Positions 54,523 to 64,000 of a stretch of 64,000 nucleotides of DNA are shown here, piece after piece. Numbering within the stretch: the first letter of the stretch is position 1; every line of letters starts with the position of its first letter. The position numbers were made by a program, and so were the translations under genes. This stretch comes from Gimesia chilikensis. Lineage in GTDB: Bacteria; Planctomycetota; Planctomycetia; Planctomycetales; Planctomycetaceae. Where the stretch lies: the NCBI RefSeq assembly GCF_008329715.1, contig NZ_VTSR01000022.1:1-64000 (forward strand). Direction: 5' to 3'. The notes beneath the pieces were generated by a model, which did not search any database, had not been told where the DNA came from, and saw only the letters and a program-made list of their open reading frames with translations.

Positions 54523-56196
54523 TTAACGTGACAGTGGTTTGTACTGAATCCGGTGCGGAGAGTCGGCATCGGCTCCCAGTTCTTCGTGGCGACGGGCTTC
54601 GTACATTTTGTAGTTGCCTTCAAAGAAGCGGACTTTGCTGTCACCTTCAAAGGCAATGATGTGTGTTGCCAGACGGTCGAGGAACCAGCGGTCGTGGCTG
54701 ACTACCAGGGCACAGCCACTGAAGTGCTCGAGTCCTTCTTCCAGCGAACGCAGGGTATCCACGTCGAGGTCGTTGGTCGGTTCGTCCAGCAGCAGCAGAT
54801 TACCACCCGAGCGGAGCAGTTTCGCCATATGCACGCGGTTACGTTCCCCACCAGAGAGTTCGCCAACCAGTTTCTGCTGATCGGGTCCCTTGAAGTTGAA
54901 TCGGCCGACATACGTGCGGGCATGCACGCTCGATTTACCGACGACCAGATGATCGTGTCCCTGGGAAATTTCTTCGTAAACCGTTTTCTTCGGATCGAGG
55001 GCATCGCGGCTCTGGTCGACATAAGAGAGTTCAACCGATTCGCCGATTTCCAGGGTTCCGCTGTCCGGCTCTTCGAGACCCATGATCATTTTAAAGAGCG
55101 TCGTTTTACCGGCCCCGTTTGGACCAATCACGCCGACAATCCCGCCAGGGGGCAGTTCGAAGGTGAAATTCTCAAACAGCAGTTTGTCGCCGAAGCCTTT
55201 GGTGAGGTTATTCGCGATGAGCACCTTGCTGCCCAGCGACCGGGAAACCGGAATCTGAATGTCGGAAGCATCGTCGCGTTTTTCGTATTCTTCCGCAGCC
55301 AGTTCCTGGTAGCGTTGCACACGGGCCTTGTTTTTCGAAGCCTGTGCCTTGGGTGACATGCGGACCCACTCGAGTTCGCGTTTGAGGAACTTCTGCCGTT
55401 TCGATTCCTGTTTTTCTTCGACTTTCAGACGTGCCTGTTTCTGCTCCAGCCACGAAGAGTAGTTCCCTTCGAAAGGCAGACCACGGCCCCGTTCCAGTTC
55501 CAGAATCCAGCCTGCGACGTTATCGAGGAAGTAGCGGTCGTGGGTAATCGCCACAACGGTTCCCTGGAAGTCGTGCAGGTAACGCTCCAGCCAGGCGACC
55601 GATTCGGCGTCCAAGTGGTTCGTCGGTTCGTCCAGCAGCAGCAGGTCAGGGTTCTGCAGCAGGATTTTACAGAGGGCAACACGCCGCTGCTCTCCCCCGG
55701 ACAGACTGCCGATGATGGCGTCTCCCGGCGGAACACGCATGGCGTCCATGGCGATTTCCAGGGTGCGATCCAGTTCCCAGAGGTTGGCTGCATCGATCTG
55801 GTCCTGCAGTGTCGCCTGTTCTTCGATCAGCTTTTCCATCTCTTCAGGAGAAGGATCTTCCGCGAACTTCATGTTGACTTCATTATAGCGGTCGAGGATC
55901 GACTGGGATTCAGCCACCGCTTCGGCGATACATTCTTCCACGGTCTGTTCAGGATTCAGATCCGGTTCCTGCTTGAAGTAACCGATCTTGATGCCTTTGG
56001 CAGGGCGGACATCCCCCTGGAAGCTGGTGTCTTCCCCTGACATGATTTTCAGCAGGGTACTTTTACCAGCACCGTTGACCCCCAGAACACCAATTTTTGC
56101 GCCAGGGAAGAATGAGAGCCAAATGTCTTTCAGAATCTCTTTCTGTTCAAAGACTTTGGTAACGCCTTCCAGTTGCATGATGTATTGTTGTGCCAT
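54523..56196 (-). CDS. ettA: Energy-dependent translational throttle protein EttA (ABC-F)
   Basis: The 557-residue ABC-F ATPase has two ATP-binding cassettes: Walker [10 protein letters not shown] and GPNGAGKTT, signatures [12 protein letters not shown] and [12 protein letters not shown], and Walker [13 protein letters not shown] / [12 protein letters not shown]. The EttA-type arm and the linker between cassettes are present. It has no membrane domain, so it acts on the ribosome by binding the E site and gating early elongation under low energy. The length fits EttA (about 555). Confidence 0.93.
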   Translation of the reverse strand: MAQQYIMQLEGVTKVFEQKEILKDIWLSFFPGAKIGVLGVNGAGKSTLLKIMSGEDTSFQGDVRPAKGIKIGYFKQEPDLNPEQTVEECIAEAVAESQSILDRYNEVNMKFAEDPSPEEMEKLIEEQATLQDQIDAANLWELDRTLEIAMDAMRVPPGDAIIGSLSGGEQRRVALCKILLQNPDLLLLDEPTNHLDAESVAWLERYLHDFQGTVVAITHDRYFLDNVAGWILELERGRGLPFEGNYSSWLEQKQARLKVEEKQESKRQKFLKRELEWVRMSPKAQASKNKARVQRYQELAAEEYEKRDDASDIQIPVSRSLGSKVLIANNLTKGFGDKLLFENFTFELPPGGIVGVIGPNGAGKTTLFKMIMGLEEPDSGTLEIGESVELSYVDQSRDALDPKKTVYEEISQGHDHLVVGKSSVHARTYVGRFNFKGPDQQKLVGELSGGERNRVHMAKLLRSGGNLLLLDEPTNDLDVDTLRSLEEGLEHFSGCALVVSHDRWFLDRLATHIIAFEGDSKVRFFEGNYKMYEARRHEELGADADSPHRIQYKPLSR

Positions 56197-56575
56197 GTCT
56201 CCGTCTCTTGCCCTGTGGGACTTCTGCTAACAGTGACCAATAAAATAGTGAGAACGCATTTGTGAGAATCAGGTCCGCTTTCCTCAGCGGAAAACCGGTC
56301 TGCCACACGCGAGATACCATAGCTGGACCAGGTTCGCAAGTCACTCGAAACAGGGGCAGACTTGCGAAATATTCAAAAAACACCGCTCCGGAAGCGATTT
56401 TTTGAAATCGGGAATGGGAATTCGGGAAAGTCGGATGACCTGGAACGGGTCAATTTTCGAGAGACTGGGAAACAGCCGCCTGTCAGTCTCGCGGTGGGTT
56501 CACGGGCTATTATTACCGTTCATTTCACCGGGTGAAGCCCCCATTTTTCCGAATTTTGAGCGAGATCAGCGTCGA
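56197..56575. other. Intergenic region
   Basis: 379 bp between the ettA start and the end of the DUF2079 gene. It should contain the ettA promoter. No gene, repeat or strong terminator was recognised. Confidence 0.4.
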
Positions 56576-58687
56576 TCACTCGCTGGCAGCGGGTTTCGGG
56601 GGCTGTTTTCGTTTCAGGACGATGAAATATCCGTCGGTTTTGTCCGGCAGCAGTTCCCATTCGTCGGGGTGATCGCGATATTCGGGGATCTGATCAGGGG
56701 TTTTGATCTCGCTGTAAGGGTGCTGGGTATCAATGACGATATAGTCGGTGTCCTCCGGCACCCCTGCTTCGTAGTCGTTTACTTTCCGCCGGTATTTACT
56801 GTAATCGTAAGAGCGGGCATGGTGGGTATAGCGGGGATGCACGAAATCGGTCGAGGCGACTCTGCTCTCCGGGGGAATCAGATCTGCGATTTTTTCAAAC
56901 TGACGCGCCCTTTCTCCGGGTACGTACAGCCGTCCCCAGTACCAGCTGGAACCGGAGTCCCAGAAGACCAGGCCTGCGGGACCCAGGCTGAAAAAGAGTC
57001 CGGTTGCCAGGGAGGAACTCCAGAGGAAATGCGTTGCCCAGGTCTGTGTCTGTGCCAGGGATGCGGGTTCCGATTTCCAGCGACGCAGCACCATTGTGAC
57101 ATTTCCAACTCCGTAAGCCGCAGCCCAGCAGAGAATAGGGACGATGGGAGCATGAAAATGGTGTCGCGGATCGTGGGCCAGTTCGTTCAGACAGAGTAGT
57201 CCAAACAGGGGCAGCCCCACCAGCAGACGTCCCGGTGAAAACAGGGGCAGCAGGCCGAGAGGGACGAGCAGCGCCAGGGCATAGATGAACGTATCGGGTT
57301 GGATCAGTTCGCCCAGCAGCAGTCCCGGATTGAACAGAATGTTGCTGACGACTTCGCCCAGGGAATTGCCGAATTTCTGAAAGTAACCGACGTAATGCAC
57401 CTGTGTGCCGCCGCGGAACCAGGGGATCAGAACTTTTACAACCAGTGCCAGATAAACGACCGCAAACACTGACAGACCGATGCCCGGGGCGATGCTTTTC
57501 AGCAGCACGGATTTCTGTGCTTTTGATTCCGGTTTATTTTCCTGAAACGCGCGCCAGGCGATCCAGAGCCCCAAGGGGCCCAGGATAATCGCATAGTCTT
57601 CCTTGGCAGCCAGGCAGAGCAGCAGCAGGACGATTGCAGATTTCCAGCGCTTGCGTTCGATCGCTTCCAGGGCGAACAGCAGCAGGGGAACGCCGAAGGA
57701 GATCGGCCGGAATGTTTTGAGATCGATGGCGATGTCCAGAAACTGCAGGGGGAAGTAGCAGAGATAAGCTGCGACGATTGCAGTGCCCGCGGTTTTAGAA
57801 CCGCTGTGTCGCGTCGCCATACGGTACAGCGGAATCGCACCGCAGGCCAGGGCCACGGTTTCACTCAGTTCCAGCAGCAGGTGGGATGGCCAGATCAGGT
57901 ACAGCGGCGAGAGCAGCAGGTGAATGAATTGGATATGTTCTCCCCAGAACAGCCCCTGATCCAGATAACTGCGAAACCCTTTCCCATGCAGGACATTCCA
58001 GAGATGTTCTTCATACATGGCTGAATCGCCGTGGGGAATCAGCAGGCCCTGGTAAAGCCGCCAGTTCATCCAGGTGAAGATCAATACGAAAACGCCCATC
58101 AGCAGCCAGACAGTGACGGGCAGGGAGGACTTTGGTTCCGTGGAAAGTTCTTCGATCGAAGCTTCACTCTGGGAAGCGGGAAACAGCAGTGTCACCAATG
58201 TGGCCAGCCAGCCCGCGATTGTGATCGCGAACCAGAACTGCGAGGTGGCCAGCAGCAGACCTTCGCCGCTGCTCCAGCCGATGATAAACAGCAGGATTCG
58301 GAGCAGCTCCCAGACGCCGGGCAGAAACCACCAGCGATAACCCAGGCAGCCCCAGTCCGTCAGCGCAGCAGAGAACGCAGACTTCTGCAGGCGGGAAATC
58401 AGGAAGCCCCCCGCCAGCCAGGTCAGTGTTGCGGTGAGGAGCAGGTATCCCATCAACGGGAAAAAGGGAATGCCAACTGTTTGTGTGGTCGGATCGAGCG
58501 TCGCGCCCCAGCTTGAGAGCAGTGCTTCCCAGAGCGGAACACTGACGTACATTCCGGCCAGGTCCTGACTGCTGAAGATCGTCTGCAGGGCGAGTGTCAC
58601 CGCACCGGGACCCAGCAAGACGCAGAGCAGCGCATAAGTAAATCGGCGACTGTCGATTGCAGGAGGAGTAGGGGCGCTGTGATTCAT
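56576..58687 (-). CDS. DUF2079 membrane protein
   Basis: The 703-residue polytopic membrane protein matches DUF2079: FTWMNWRLYQGLLIPHGDSA, MYEEHLWNVLHGKGFRSY, HIQFIHLLLSPLYLIWPSHL and LAAKEDYAIILGPLGLW. At least 12 helices are visible, followed by a soluble C-terminal part (about 600-690) with PESRVASTDFVHPRY. Members are related to GT-C-fold glycosyltransferases, but activity is not proven. The Asp in the HGDSA loop would be a candidate functional residue. Confidence 0.9.
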   Translation of the reverse strand: MNHSAPTPPAIDSRRFTYALLCVLLGPGAVTLALQTIFSSQDLAGMYVSVPLWEALLSSWGATLDPTTQTVGIPFFPLMGYLLLTATLTWLAGGFLISRLQKSAFSAALTDWGCLGYRWWFLPGVWELLRILLFIIGWSSGEGLLLATSQFWFAITIAGWLATLVTLLFPASQSEASIEELSTEPKSSLPVTVWLLMGVFVLIFTWMNWRLYQGLLIPHGDSAMYEEHLWNVLHGKGFRSYLDQGLFWGEHIQFIHLLLSPLYLIWPSHLLLELSETVALACGAIPLYRMATRHSGSKTAGTAIVAAYLCYFPLQFLDIAIDLKTFRPISFGVPLLLFALEAIERKRWKSAIVLLLLCLAAKEDYAIILGPLGLWIAWRAFQENKPESKAQKSVLLKSIAPGIGLSVFAVVYLALVVKVLIPWFRGGTQVHYVGYFQKFGNSLGEVVSNILFNPGLLLGELIQPDTFIYALALLVPLGLLPLFSPGRLLVGLPLFGLLCLNELAHDPRHHFHAPIVPILCWAAAYGVGNVTMVLRRWKSEPASLAQTQTWATHFLWSSSLATGLFFSLGPAGLVFWDSGSSWYWGRLYVPGERARQFEKIADLIPPESRVASTDFVHPRYTHHARSYDYSKYRRKVNDYEAGVPEDTDYIVIDTQHPYSEIKTPDQIPEYRDHPDEWELLPDKTDGYFIVLKRKQPPKPAASE

Positions 58688-58903
58688 GAATTTGGAGCAG
58701 ACTGTCTGTGAATGTTCTAACTGGCTTGCGACGATTCAGGCAGCGCTGTTGAGCGCTGCTCTGACAAATTTGGGAGATGCTGGCGGAAAAGAATCCGGTT
58801 TGGGTGAAAAAAAACAGGACGTTGTTACAATGAACTCCGAATCCCCTCTATCTCACTATTCTAAATGGATTTCTTTCAGCAGGGAAGCATTACAGGTTTG
58901 ACC

Positions 58904-59566
58904 ATGAAACATTCTAACGAACAGATGCGCGTGTACTGCGCAGGTCCTCTGTTTAATCGGACCGAACGGGACGAGATGACAGAGATTGCAGATCTCTTAA
59001 CCAAAACCGGATATACCGTCTACCTGCCTCACCGCGACGGGATGGAATTTCGCCTGATCCTGGATGTGCTGGTCGAACGCAACTGGGATGCACCGACGGC
59101 TGCTCAGTTTCTGCATGAAGCCATTTTCTCGCTGGATGTCTACCAGCTGGTTGTGGAATGTGAGGCGATGGTCTGGAATCTCAACGGACGCGTTCCCGAT
59201 GAAGGCGCTGTTTCCGAAGCAGCCATGGCCTGGATGCTGGGCAAGCCACTGATCGCCTATAAAGATGATGTCCGCTCGCTGATCCAGGGACGCTTTAATC
59301 CGCTGCTGGTGGGCATGGTCGAATTTGAATCGGTCGATGAAATCGAACAGATTCCGCATGCTCTCTCCTCGGCGATCCTGAATCATGATCTGCGTCCTCC
59401 TTTGGAAGTGGACGCGTTGCCCGCCAAGGTTCAGAAAGCAGTGCAGGCCGGCCAGGTACTGTGGAAGGCCATGTGCTCCGAAGGGGCGCAGGAAGATAAC
59501 GAAATGATCGCGTCTGTCGTCGAGGAGTTGTTTGCGCCGAACGATCGTTCTTCGCTGCTCGCCTGA
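58904..59566 (+). CDS. Nucleoside 2-deoxyribosyltransferase family protein
   Basis: The 220-residue product starts (ATG 58904) shortly before MRVYCAGPLFNRTERDEM, the typical first strand and loop. It contains DEGAVSEAAMAWMLGKPLI, matching the DxGxxxE/GKP pattern of the family, where the Glu is the nucleophile. Enzymes of this group exchange or hydrolyse the base of 2'-deoxynucleosides or nucleotides. It is followed 36 bp later by an HD-domain gene in the same direction, so the two probably form an operon in deoxynucleotide metabolism. Confidence 0.82.
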   Translation: MKHSNEQMRVYCAGPLFNRTERDEMTEIADLLTKTGYTVYLPHRDGMEFRLILDVLVERNWDAPTAAQFLHEAIFSLDVYQLVVECEAMVWNLNGRVPDEGAVSEAAMAWMLGKPLIAYKDDVRSLIQGRFNPLLVGMVEFESVDEIEQIPHALSSAILNHDLRPPLEVDALPAKVQKAVQAGQVLWKAMCSEGAQEDNEMIASVVEELFAPNDRSSLLA

Positions 59567-59602
59567 ACGGCTCACGAAATCGTAAAACGGAATTGACGTT
59601 TC

Positions 59603-60940
59603 ATGAACCACCCGTATGTCGAGATTCCTGAACTCTCCAACCTGCAGTCAGGCAGTGGCCTGGTCCGGATTCCCTACCAGCAGGACGTGCCTTTTACCGG
59701 TCGCGTCCGGGCACTGGTCGATACACCCGAGTTCCGACGGCTGTCGCACATCACCCAACTGGGGTTCACGGCGCTCGTTTATCCCGGAGCAACGCACACG
59801 CGTTTTGAACACGCGCTGGGCGTTTATCAGAATGCGCTGCAGTATCTCTGGCAACTGGGACGGGACGAACGTTTCGCGGCGACCGTGGACGTGCATACGG
59901 CGGAAGTGCTGATTGCAGCGGCCCTGCTGCACGATCTGGGGCACTGGCCGTTCTGTCATCTGATTGAAGATATGTCACTGGAAGGCATTCCCCGGCACGA
60001 GCAGTTTGCCCGGGAGTTTCTCTCGGAAGGACACGAACTGCCAAAGATCCTGCGGGAAGAGTGGGGCATTGAACCTTCCGAAGTGCTGGATATTCTGGTG
60101 CCGAGTTCGGATACCCCCCGCATGCGACTGGTGCGTTCGATTCTCTCTGGCCCGATTGACATCGATAAGATGGACTACCTCGATCGTGACAGTCTTCACG
60201 CCGGCGTGCCTTACGGTCGTAACTTCGATAAAAAACGACTGATCCAGTCGTTGATGGTTAACGCGGACGGAGATGGACTGGCGATTGGTTCCAAGGGTAA
60301 AACCGCAGCCGAGTTGATGGTGTTTGCCCGTTATGTGATGTTCAGCGAAGTCTACTGGCATCACGCGGTTCGTGCGGCGAGTACGATGTTTGCCCGCGCG
60401 TTTTATCATCTCTATCCCAGGCTGGATCTCGCTGAATATTTCCAGCTCACCGAGTCCGATTCCATTTCTGTACTCCGCAAGGAAGCACAGGGGACTGACT
60501 GCGAACGTCTCGTCGAAGGCATTTTCAGTAACAAACGTGTGCTCTATAAACGGGTGGCAGAATTCAGTTTCTATGAGTCATCTGAAGTCTTTGAACTGAT
60601 TGCACATCGACCAGTCTCATCGCTGGTCCACTGGAGCGAACAACTGGCAGCGCGGCTCACGCAACGTTTAAAGCAGCAGGTCGATGCGACCGACGTTCTG
60701 ATCGACGCCCCCCCCACGCATCGGGAAGTGGAATTCAACGTGGAGATCTATTCGCCGCGCGAAGCCCAATATCAGCCGCTGCACGTCGTCTCTCCTGTGG
60801 TGGATACGCTGGCACGCAAGCAGTTTGATGATTTCGTCAAACGGGTGCGCGTTTTTGCGCATCCCCGGATTGCGACTGAATGTAAAACGATGAGTGATTT
60901 CAAATCGCTGCTGATCGATGCTGTCAGGGAAAACGGCTGA
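59603..60940 (+). CDS. HD-domain phosphohydrolase (SAMHD1/dNTPase-like)
   Basis: The 445-residue product has the HD motif THTRFEHALGVY (His 70), LLHDLGHWPFCH (His 110, Asp 111) and SGPIDIDKMDYLDRDSLHAG, which matches SAMHD1 and related dNTPases, in that order. These act as dNTP triphosphohydrolases or on other phosphorylated substrates. The C-terminal third has no domain I recognise. Context next to a deoxyribosyltransferase supports a role in the deoxynucleotide pool. Confidence 0.85.
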   Translation: MNHPYVEIPELSNLQSGSGLVRIPYQQDVPFTGRVRALVDTPEFRRLSHITQLGFTALVYPGATHTRFEHALGVYQNALQYLWQLGRDERFAATVDVHTAEVLIAAALLHDLGHWPFCHLIEDMSLEGIPRHEQFAREFLSEGHELPKILREEWGIEPSEVLDILVPSSDTPRMRLVRSILSGPIDIDKMDYLDRDSLHAGVPYGRNFDKKRLIQSLMVNADGDGLAIGSKGKTAAELMVFARYVMFSEVYWHHAVRAASTMFARAFYHLYPRLDLAEYFQLTESDSISVLRKEAQGTDCERLVEGIFSNKRVLYKRVAEFSFYESSEVFELIAHRPVSSLVHWSEQLAARLTQRLKQQVDATDVLIDAPPTHREVEFNVEIYSPREAQYQPLHVVSPVVDTLARKQFDDFVKRVRVFAHPRIATECKTMSDFKSLLIDAVRENG

Positions 60941-61036
60941 ACGGCCTGAAAAGGGCTGTTAATCTGTCTCGTGGTTGTTAGAATCAGGATAGTCTGTCTC
61001 TTTTATTTGACTCACTCTGCTTCCCTGGTACTGATC

Positions 61037-62272
61037 ATGCCTCTGTTATCGAAGACCGCTGGATTTCGCTTTTCTGTGTCATGTTGTCTGCTTGCACTGT
61101 TGCTGACAAGTTGTGGTGACGGTGGAGGCAAGGTGGGGAGCTTTACAGAAGAGGACAAAGCCAGGTCACCTTCCTCGAATCGTTCCAATATGCGGGCACC
61201 GCAATTAAGGCCTCGTAAAGTGGAACCGCAACCGTCCCGCTCAACACAGCCGGCGGAACTGGAGGGAGACCCGGAAGATCATTTTGAGGTAGTCGATTAC
61301 CTGCATAATTACCGGATTCAGAAGCCCGATCCCAGTCGCGCCCGCGGGGAAGAGTTCGCAGTGGTGCCCCCTGCCGAACCAGGATTGAATGCTTCCACAT
61401 TTACTGTCATCCAGCCGGAGGCGACGGGGGAGACAACCCAGCCCAGTTCTACATTTAAACTTCCCAAGGGATTCACTGCGTTGCCAGAATATGGCTATTC
61501 TGCAGAAGGCTTACCCCGGCGGATTCGGTGTGACCGCGATTATTCCGAGATGGCGCTGGTCCCGGCTGGCGTTTCGATTCAGGGAGTCGAATCCGGCGAT
61601 CCGAATGCGCAGCCGCAGTTTTCGATTTTTCAGAACGCGTTTTATATCGATCTGCACGAAGTCACGCTCGAACAATATCGCCGCTGGCGTTCAGAAATGA
61701 TCGCCGCGAAAGGCAAAATTCCCGAACTGGCGGGAAATGATCAGGCGGAAGGGAACATCCCGGCCATGGGCATCGCGTATACCGACGCCATTAATTATGC
61801 CCGAACGATGGGCAAGCAGTTGCCCCTGGAAACGCAGTGGGAGAAAGCCGCGCGGGGCGAACTGGGATTTCAGTATCCCTGGGGTGACGGGCGTCCGCTC
61901 TGGCACAAGAACCGCCAGCCCGGACAAATAGATCCGGTGAAAAGTTTTCCGGGAGACAAGAGTCCCTACGGAGTTTACGACATGGCCGGAAATGCCCGGG
62001 AATGGTGCGATGACTGGTATTCTCCCGATGCCTATAAAGCGGCGCTGGCCCGCTCCGATGCCGGTGTCGTCCGCGACTGGACCGGTCCCAAGCTCCCGGT
62101 TGTATCGGGGGAACGTGTGGCCCGCGGTGCGAAAGATTCCTGGAAAGTCTGGAAACGGGCTGGGGAAAACATGCGGACTCCCGGCCCGGACATCGGTTTT
62201 CGCTGTGTCTTGAACCTTTCCGCTACAGGCCAGCAGCCTGACAAAAACGCCCGCCCCGCGAACGCGTTTTAA
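61037..62272 (+). CDS. Lipoprotein with FGE/SUMF1-type domain
   Basis: The 411-residue protein starts at the ATG opening a lipoprotein signal (SVSCCLLALLLTSC, lipobox LLTSC). A low-complexity, Pro/Arg-rich part (about 40-170) precedes the formylglycine-generating-enzyme-like domain (MALVPAGVSIQGVE, YIDLHEVTLEQYRRWRSE, LETQWEKAARGELG, YDMAGNAREWCDDWY). Catalytic Cys pairs typical of true FGE were not confirmed; many bacterial members are binding or lyase-like. It is anchored outside the cytoplasm. It stands alone downstream of the HD gene. Confidence 0.85.
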   Translation: MPLLSKTAGFRFSVSCCLLALLLTSCGDGGGKVGSFTEEDKARSPSSNRSNMRAPQLRPRKVEPQPSRSTQPAELEGDPEDHFEVVDYLHNYRIQKPDPSRARGEEFAVVPPAEPGLNASTFTVIQPEATGETTQPSSTFKLPKGFTALPEYGYSAEGLPRRIRCDRDYSEMALVPAGVSIQGVESGDPNAQPQFSIFQNAFYIDLHEVTLEQYRRWRSEMIAAKGKIPELAGNDQAEGNIPAMGIAYTDAINYARTMGKQLPLETQWEKAARGELGFQYPWGDGRPLWHKNRQPGQIDPVKSFPGDKSPYGVYDMAGNAREWCDDWYSPDAYKAALARSDAGVVRDWTGPKLPVVSGERVARGAKDSWKVWKRAGENMRTPGPDIGFRCVLNLSATGQQPDKNARPANAF

Positions 62273-62453
62273 TTCTTTTTTGCAGTGTCTCCCGCCTGAA
62301 ACTGTTCAGGGCATTGATAGATGCCCTTGAGGTCCACTTTGAGCAGCCCACTTTACCTCGCATTTTCCGCTTGATTTCAGCAGCAATCGGTCTAAAGCCC
62401 TTGTATCCCGGCGATTCGGTATTGCGACAGGGTATGCCTGAATATTATAACAG

Positions 62454-62476
62454 GGCTAATAATTAGCCTGGCTAAT
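62454..62476. promoter_or_regulatory. Palindromic operator candidate for MarR regulator
   Basis: GGCTAAT-A-ATTAGCC (62454-62468) is a perfect palindrome, immediately followed by a third half-site GGCTAAT (62470-62476). It lies about 33 bp upstream of the regulator's start and about 22 bp before its ribosome binding site. The shape fits autoregulation by a MarR-type dimer. Confidence 0.7.
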
Positions 62477-62509
62477 CAATCAGGGGCGTTCACTCCGAAG
62501 GAGGTGCTG

Positions 62510-62965
62510 ATGTTGCAATACGATTTTGAAGAGAGCATCGGTTACTGGATTACGATGACTTCGCATTCCTATCAGGATGCGTTGAATCAGGAATTGATTC
62601 CCTACGGAATCACCTTCCGACAGTTTCAGGTGATTGGCTGGCTGGTTTATGCAGGTCCCCTGTCCCAGGTGGAACTCGCTGAGCGAATGATGATCGAACC
62701 TCCGACTCTCGTGCGGATTCTGGATCGGATGGAACGCGATCAGTGGATCAAACGCGAAAGTGATCCGGAAGACCGGCGGCGGAAGGTGCTACAGGTTTTG
62801 CCCGAAGCGAAACCAATCTGGTCCAAGATGGTTTCCTGTCTGAAGCGGCTCCGAAAGAAAGCAACCAAAGGCATGACTGCCGAGCAGGTGGAGACACTGA
62901 AATCCCTGCTGATGCAGGTCCAGGAAAATCTGGGGGTCAAGCTCCCGGAGTTTGAGGCGGTCTGA
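62510..62965 (+). CDS. MarR-family transcriptional regulator
   Basis: The 151-residue product has the winged helix-turn-helix of MarR: QVELAERMMIEPPTLVRILDRMERDQWI, then the wing RESDPEDRRRKVLQVLPEA, and dimer helices at both ends. The start is the ATG preceded by AAGGAGG. It is a likely local regulator of the efflux adaptor gene that follows after 60 bp, and of itself through the palindromic site upstream. Confidence 0.9.
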   Translation: MLQYDFEESIGYWITMTSHSYQDALNQELIPYGITFRQFQVIGWLVYAGPLSQVELAERMMIEPPTLVRILDRMERDQWIKRESDPEDRRRKVLQVLPEAKPIWSKMVSCLKRLRKKATKGMTAEQVETLKSLLMQVQENLGVKLPEFEAV

Positions 62966-63025
62966 AACAAAATTCAGGATGAAGCTGACTACTTACGACT
63001 ACTTGATATGACGTTGAGGAAGTTT

Positions 63026-64000
63026 ATGAGATTTGCAACCGTTTTAGTCGCAGCACTCGCTGTGTTAATCATCAATGCACAGACTGTCTGTGCCCAGCGG
63101 GGGCCGGCCCCTGTTGCGGTGGCAGAAGTCGTCCAGAAGGATCTTGCTTCGGGACAGACGTTTGTTGGAACGGTACTCCCCATTAAACGCAGTGTGATTG
63201 GTAGTGCTGTCGGCGGTCGTGTGGCTGAGTTCCCTGTGAACGAAGGGGATTTTGTCAAAGCCAAACAACCGCTCGCCCAGCTGTTGACGAATACCATCAA
63301 GTTGGAAGTGGCTGCGGAAAAAGCAGAGCTGCAGCTGCGAAAGCACGAACTGGAAGAGATGGAGAACGGTTCGCGTCCGGATGAAATTAAACGGGCTCGC
63401 GCACTGATGCAGGCGGCCCGGGCAGAGAGCGAATATCAGACGAAACGCCGTAAACGTCTGGAATCCCTCTATGCCCGCAAAGCCGTTAACGATGATGACA
63501 TTCAGCAGGTCGTTTCCGAATCCATTCGGGCTGACGAATTATATGAGGAAGCACAGTCTGCCTATCAACTGGCTGTCGAGGGGCCTCGCAAAGAGAAAAT
63601 TGATCAGGCCCGGGCCCGGGTAGCCATGCAGCAGGCGCTCGTCGACGAACTCGAAAGTAAAGTGGTCAAACACACGATCATTACCCCCTTTGATGGATAC
63701 GTGGTCGCCGAACATACTGAAGTCGGTCAGTGGGTGAACTCTGGCGAACTTGTGGCTGAAGTCATCGCCCTGGATCAGGTCGATGTGAGTGTGCAGGTGC
63801 TGGAAAATCACGTCCCCCACGTGCGGCTGGGAATGGAAGTCCGGGTGGAAGTCCCCGCGATTCCTAACCAGGTCTTTACGGGAAAAGTTGCCTTAATCGT
63901 ACCGCAGGCTGATGTTCGTGCCCGTACATTTCCCGTCAAAGTCCGTCTGAAAAATACAATCACCAAAGATGGTGGTCCCCTGTTGAAATCAGGCATGCTG
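63026..64000 (+). CDS. HlyD-type efflux RND periplasmic adaptor (partial at window end)
   Basis: 325 residues visible, open to the right edge. The signal peptide is MRFATVLVAALAVLIINAQTVCAQ. The adaptor domains follow: a beta-barrel/lipoyl part (VGTVLPIKRSVIGSAVGGRVAEFPVNEGDFVKAKQPL), a helical hairpin (about 90-190, ELQLRKHELEEMENG, QARARVAMQQALVDELES) and the second lipoyl half and barrel (IITPFDGYVVAEHTEVGQWV, VSVQVLENHVPHVRLGMEV). It would link an RND pump to an outer-membrane channel. The start has GAGGAAG six bases upstream. The MarR gene directly upstream suggests drug- or metal-responsive control; the pump gene should follow outside the window. Confidence 0.88.
   Translation, partial: MRFATVLVAALAVLIINAQTVCAQRGPAPVAVAEVVQKDLASGQTFVGTVLPIKRSVIGSAVGGRVAEFPVNEGDFVKAKQPLAQLLTNTIKLEVAAEKAELQLRKHELEEMENGSRPDEIKRARALMQAARAESEYQTKRRKRLESLYARKAVNDDDIQQVVSESIRADELYEEAQSAYQLAVEGPRKEKIDQARARVAMQQALVDELESKVVKHTIITPFDGYVVAEHTEVGQWVNSGELVAEVIALDQVDVSVQVLENHVPHVRLGMEVRVEVPAIPNQVFTGKVALIVPQADVRARTFPVKVRLKNTITKDGGPLLKSGML

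Noticed and set aside
1-64000. CRISPR arrays, transposases, integrases or rRNA operons
   Set aside because: None seen: no spaced direct repeat array, no DDE or tyrosine-recombinase motifs, no rRNA sequence.

Overview
The window looks like chromosomal DNA of a planctomycete, most probably a Gimesia-like member of the Planctomycetaceae. The main evidence is the adjacent DUF1549/DUF1553 cytochrome-type giant and DUF1501 protein, several Tat-exported oxidoreductases and isomerases, the methanofuran-type enzyme MfnB, a 2049-residue membrane protein, and many secreted proteins and lipoproteins. Gene order is loosely packed: short co-directional runs alternate in strand, and strong stem-loop terminators separate several convergent pairs. 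No rRNA, CRISPR array or intact transposon was seen; there is one tRNA, tRNA-Gly(GCC).

Layout. Positions 1-2.4 kb form an AT-rich accessory patch with an IetA-type AAA+ ATPase and a truncated IetS-type subtilase, the remnant of an ietAS stability/defence module. 2.4-10.5 kb holds small secreted and hypothetical proteins, a scramblase-like (LURP-one-related) gene flanked by two copies of the DUF1501 tail (one a pseudogene scrap), the DUF1549-DUF1501 pair and a lipoprotein. 10.7-17.4 kb carries a BshB1-like deacetylase, a Tat-exported Gfo/Idh/MocA oxidoreductase, a Kef-type antiporter, a LeuA-like synthase and PurQ. 17.7-21.8 kb is a run of exported proteins: a lipoprotein, a prenyltransferase-repeat protein, an NPCBM protein and a sorbosone-dehydrogenase-like beta-propeller. 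21.9-26.9 kb is mostly minus strand: DUF2237, a sugar isomerase, DUF454, a TauD-like dioxygenase, and a hybrid histidine kinase whose ATP-binding motifs look degraded.

27.3-41.6 kb contains a gamma-glutamylcyclotransferase-like protein, an orphan M41-like metallopeptidase, an FAD oxidoreductase plus PL10-like pectate lyase pair, an rfbC-pdxA-phosphatase operon, a tandem of HtrA-type proteases (the second lacks the catalytic His and Ser and has its PDZ domain inside the protease fold), MfnB, a D-aminoacylase-like amidohydrolase and TypA/BipA. 41.7-64 kb holds the giant membrane protein, an SGNH-like hydrolase, trigger factor, tRNA-Gly, two tandem prepilin-like small proteins, a second Gfo/Idh/MocA oxidoreductase, EttA, a DUF2079 membrane protein, a deoxyribosyltransferase with an HD (SAMHD1-like) protein, an FGE-domain lipoprotein, and a MarR regulator with a palindromic operator ahead of an HlyD-type efflux adaptor that runs off the window.

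Most of the window is ordinary planctomycete gene content. The parts most worth a second look are the broken ietAS module, the prepilin-like pair, the permuted pseudo-protease, the degraded kinase and the giant membrane protein. All functional assignments come from reading motifs in the sequence; no database search was run.
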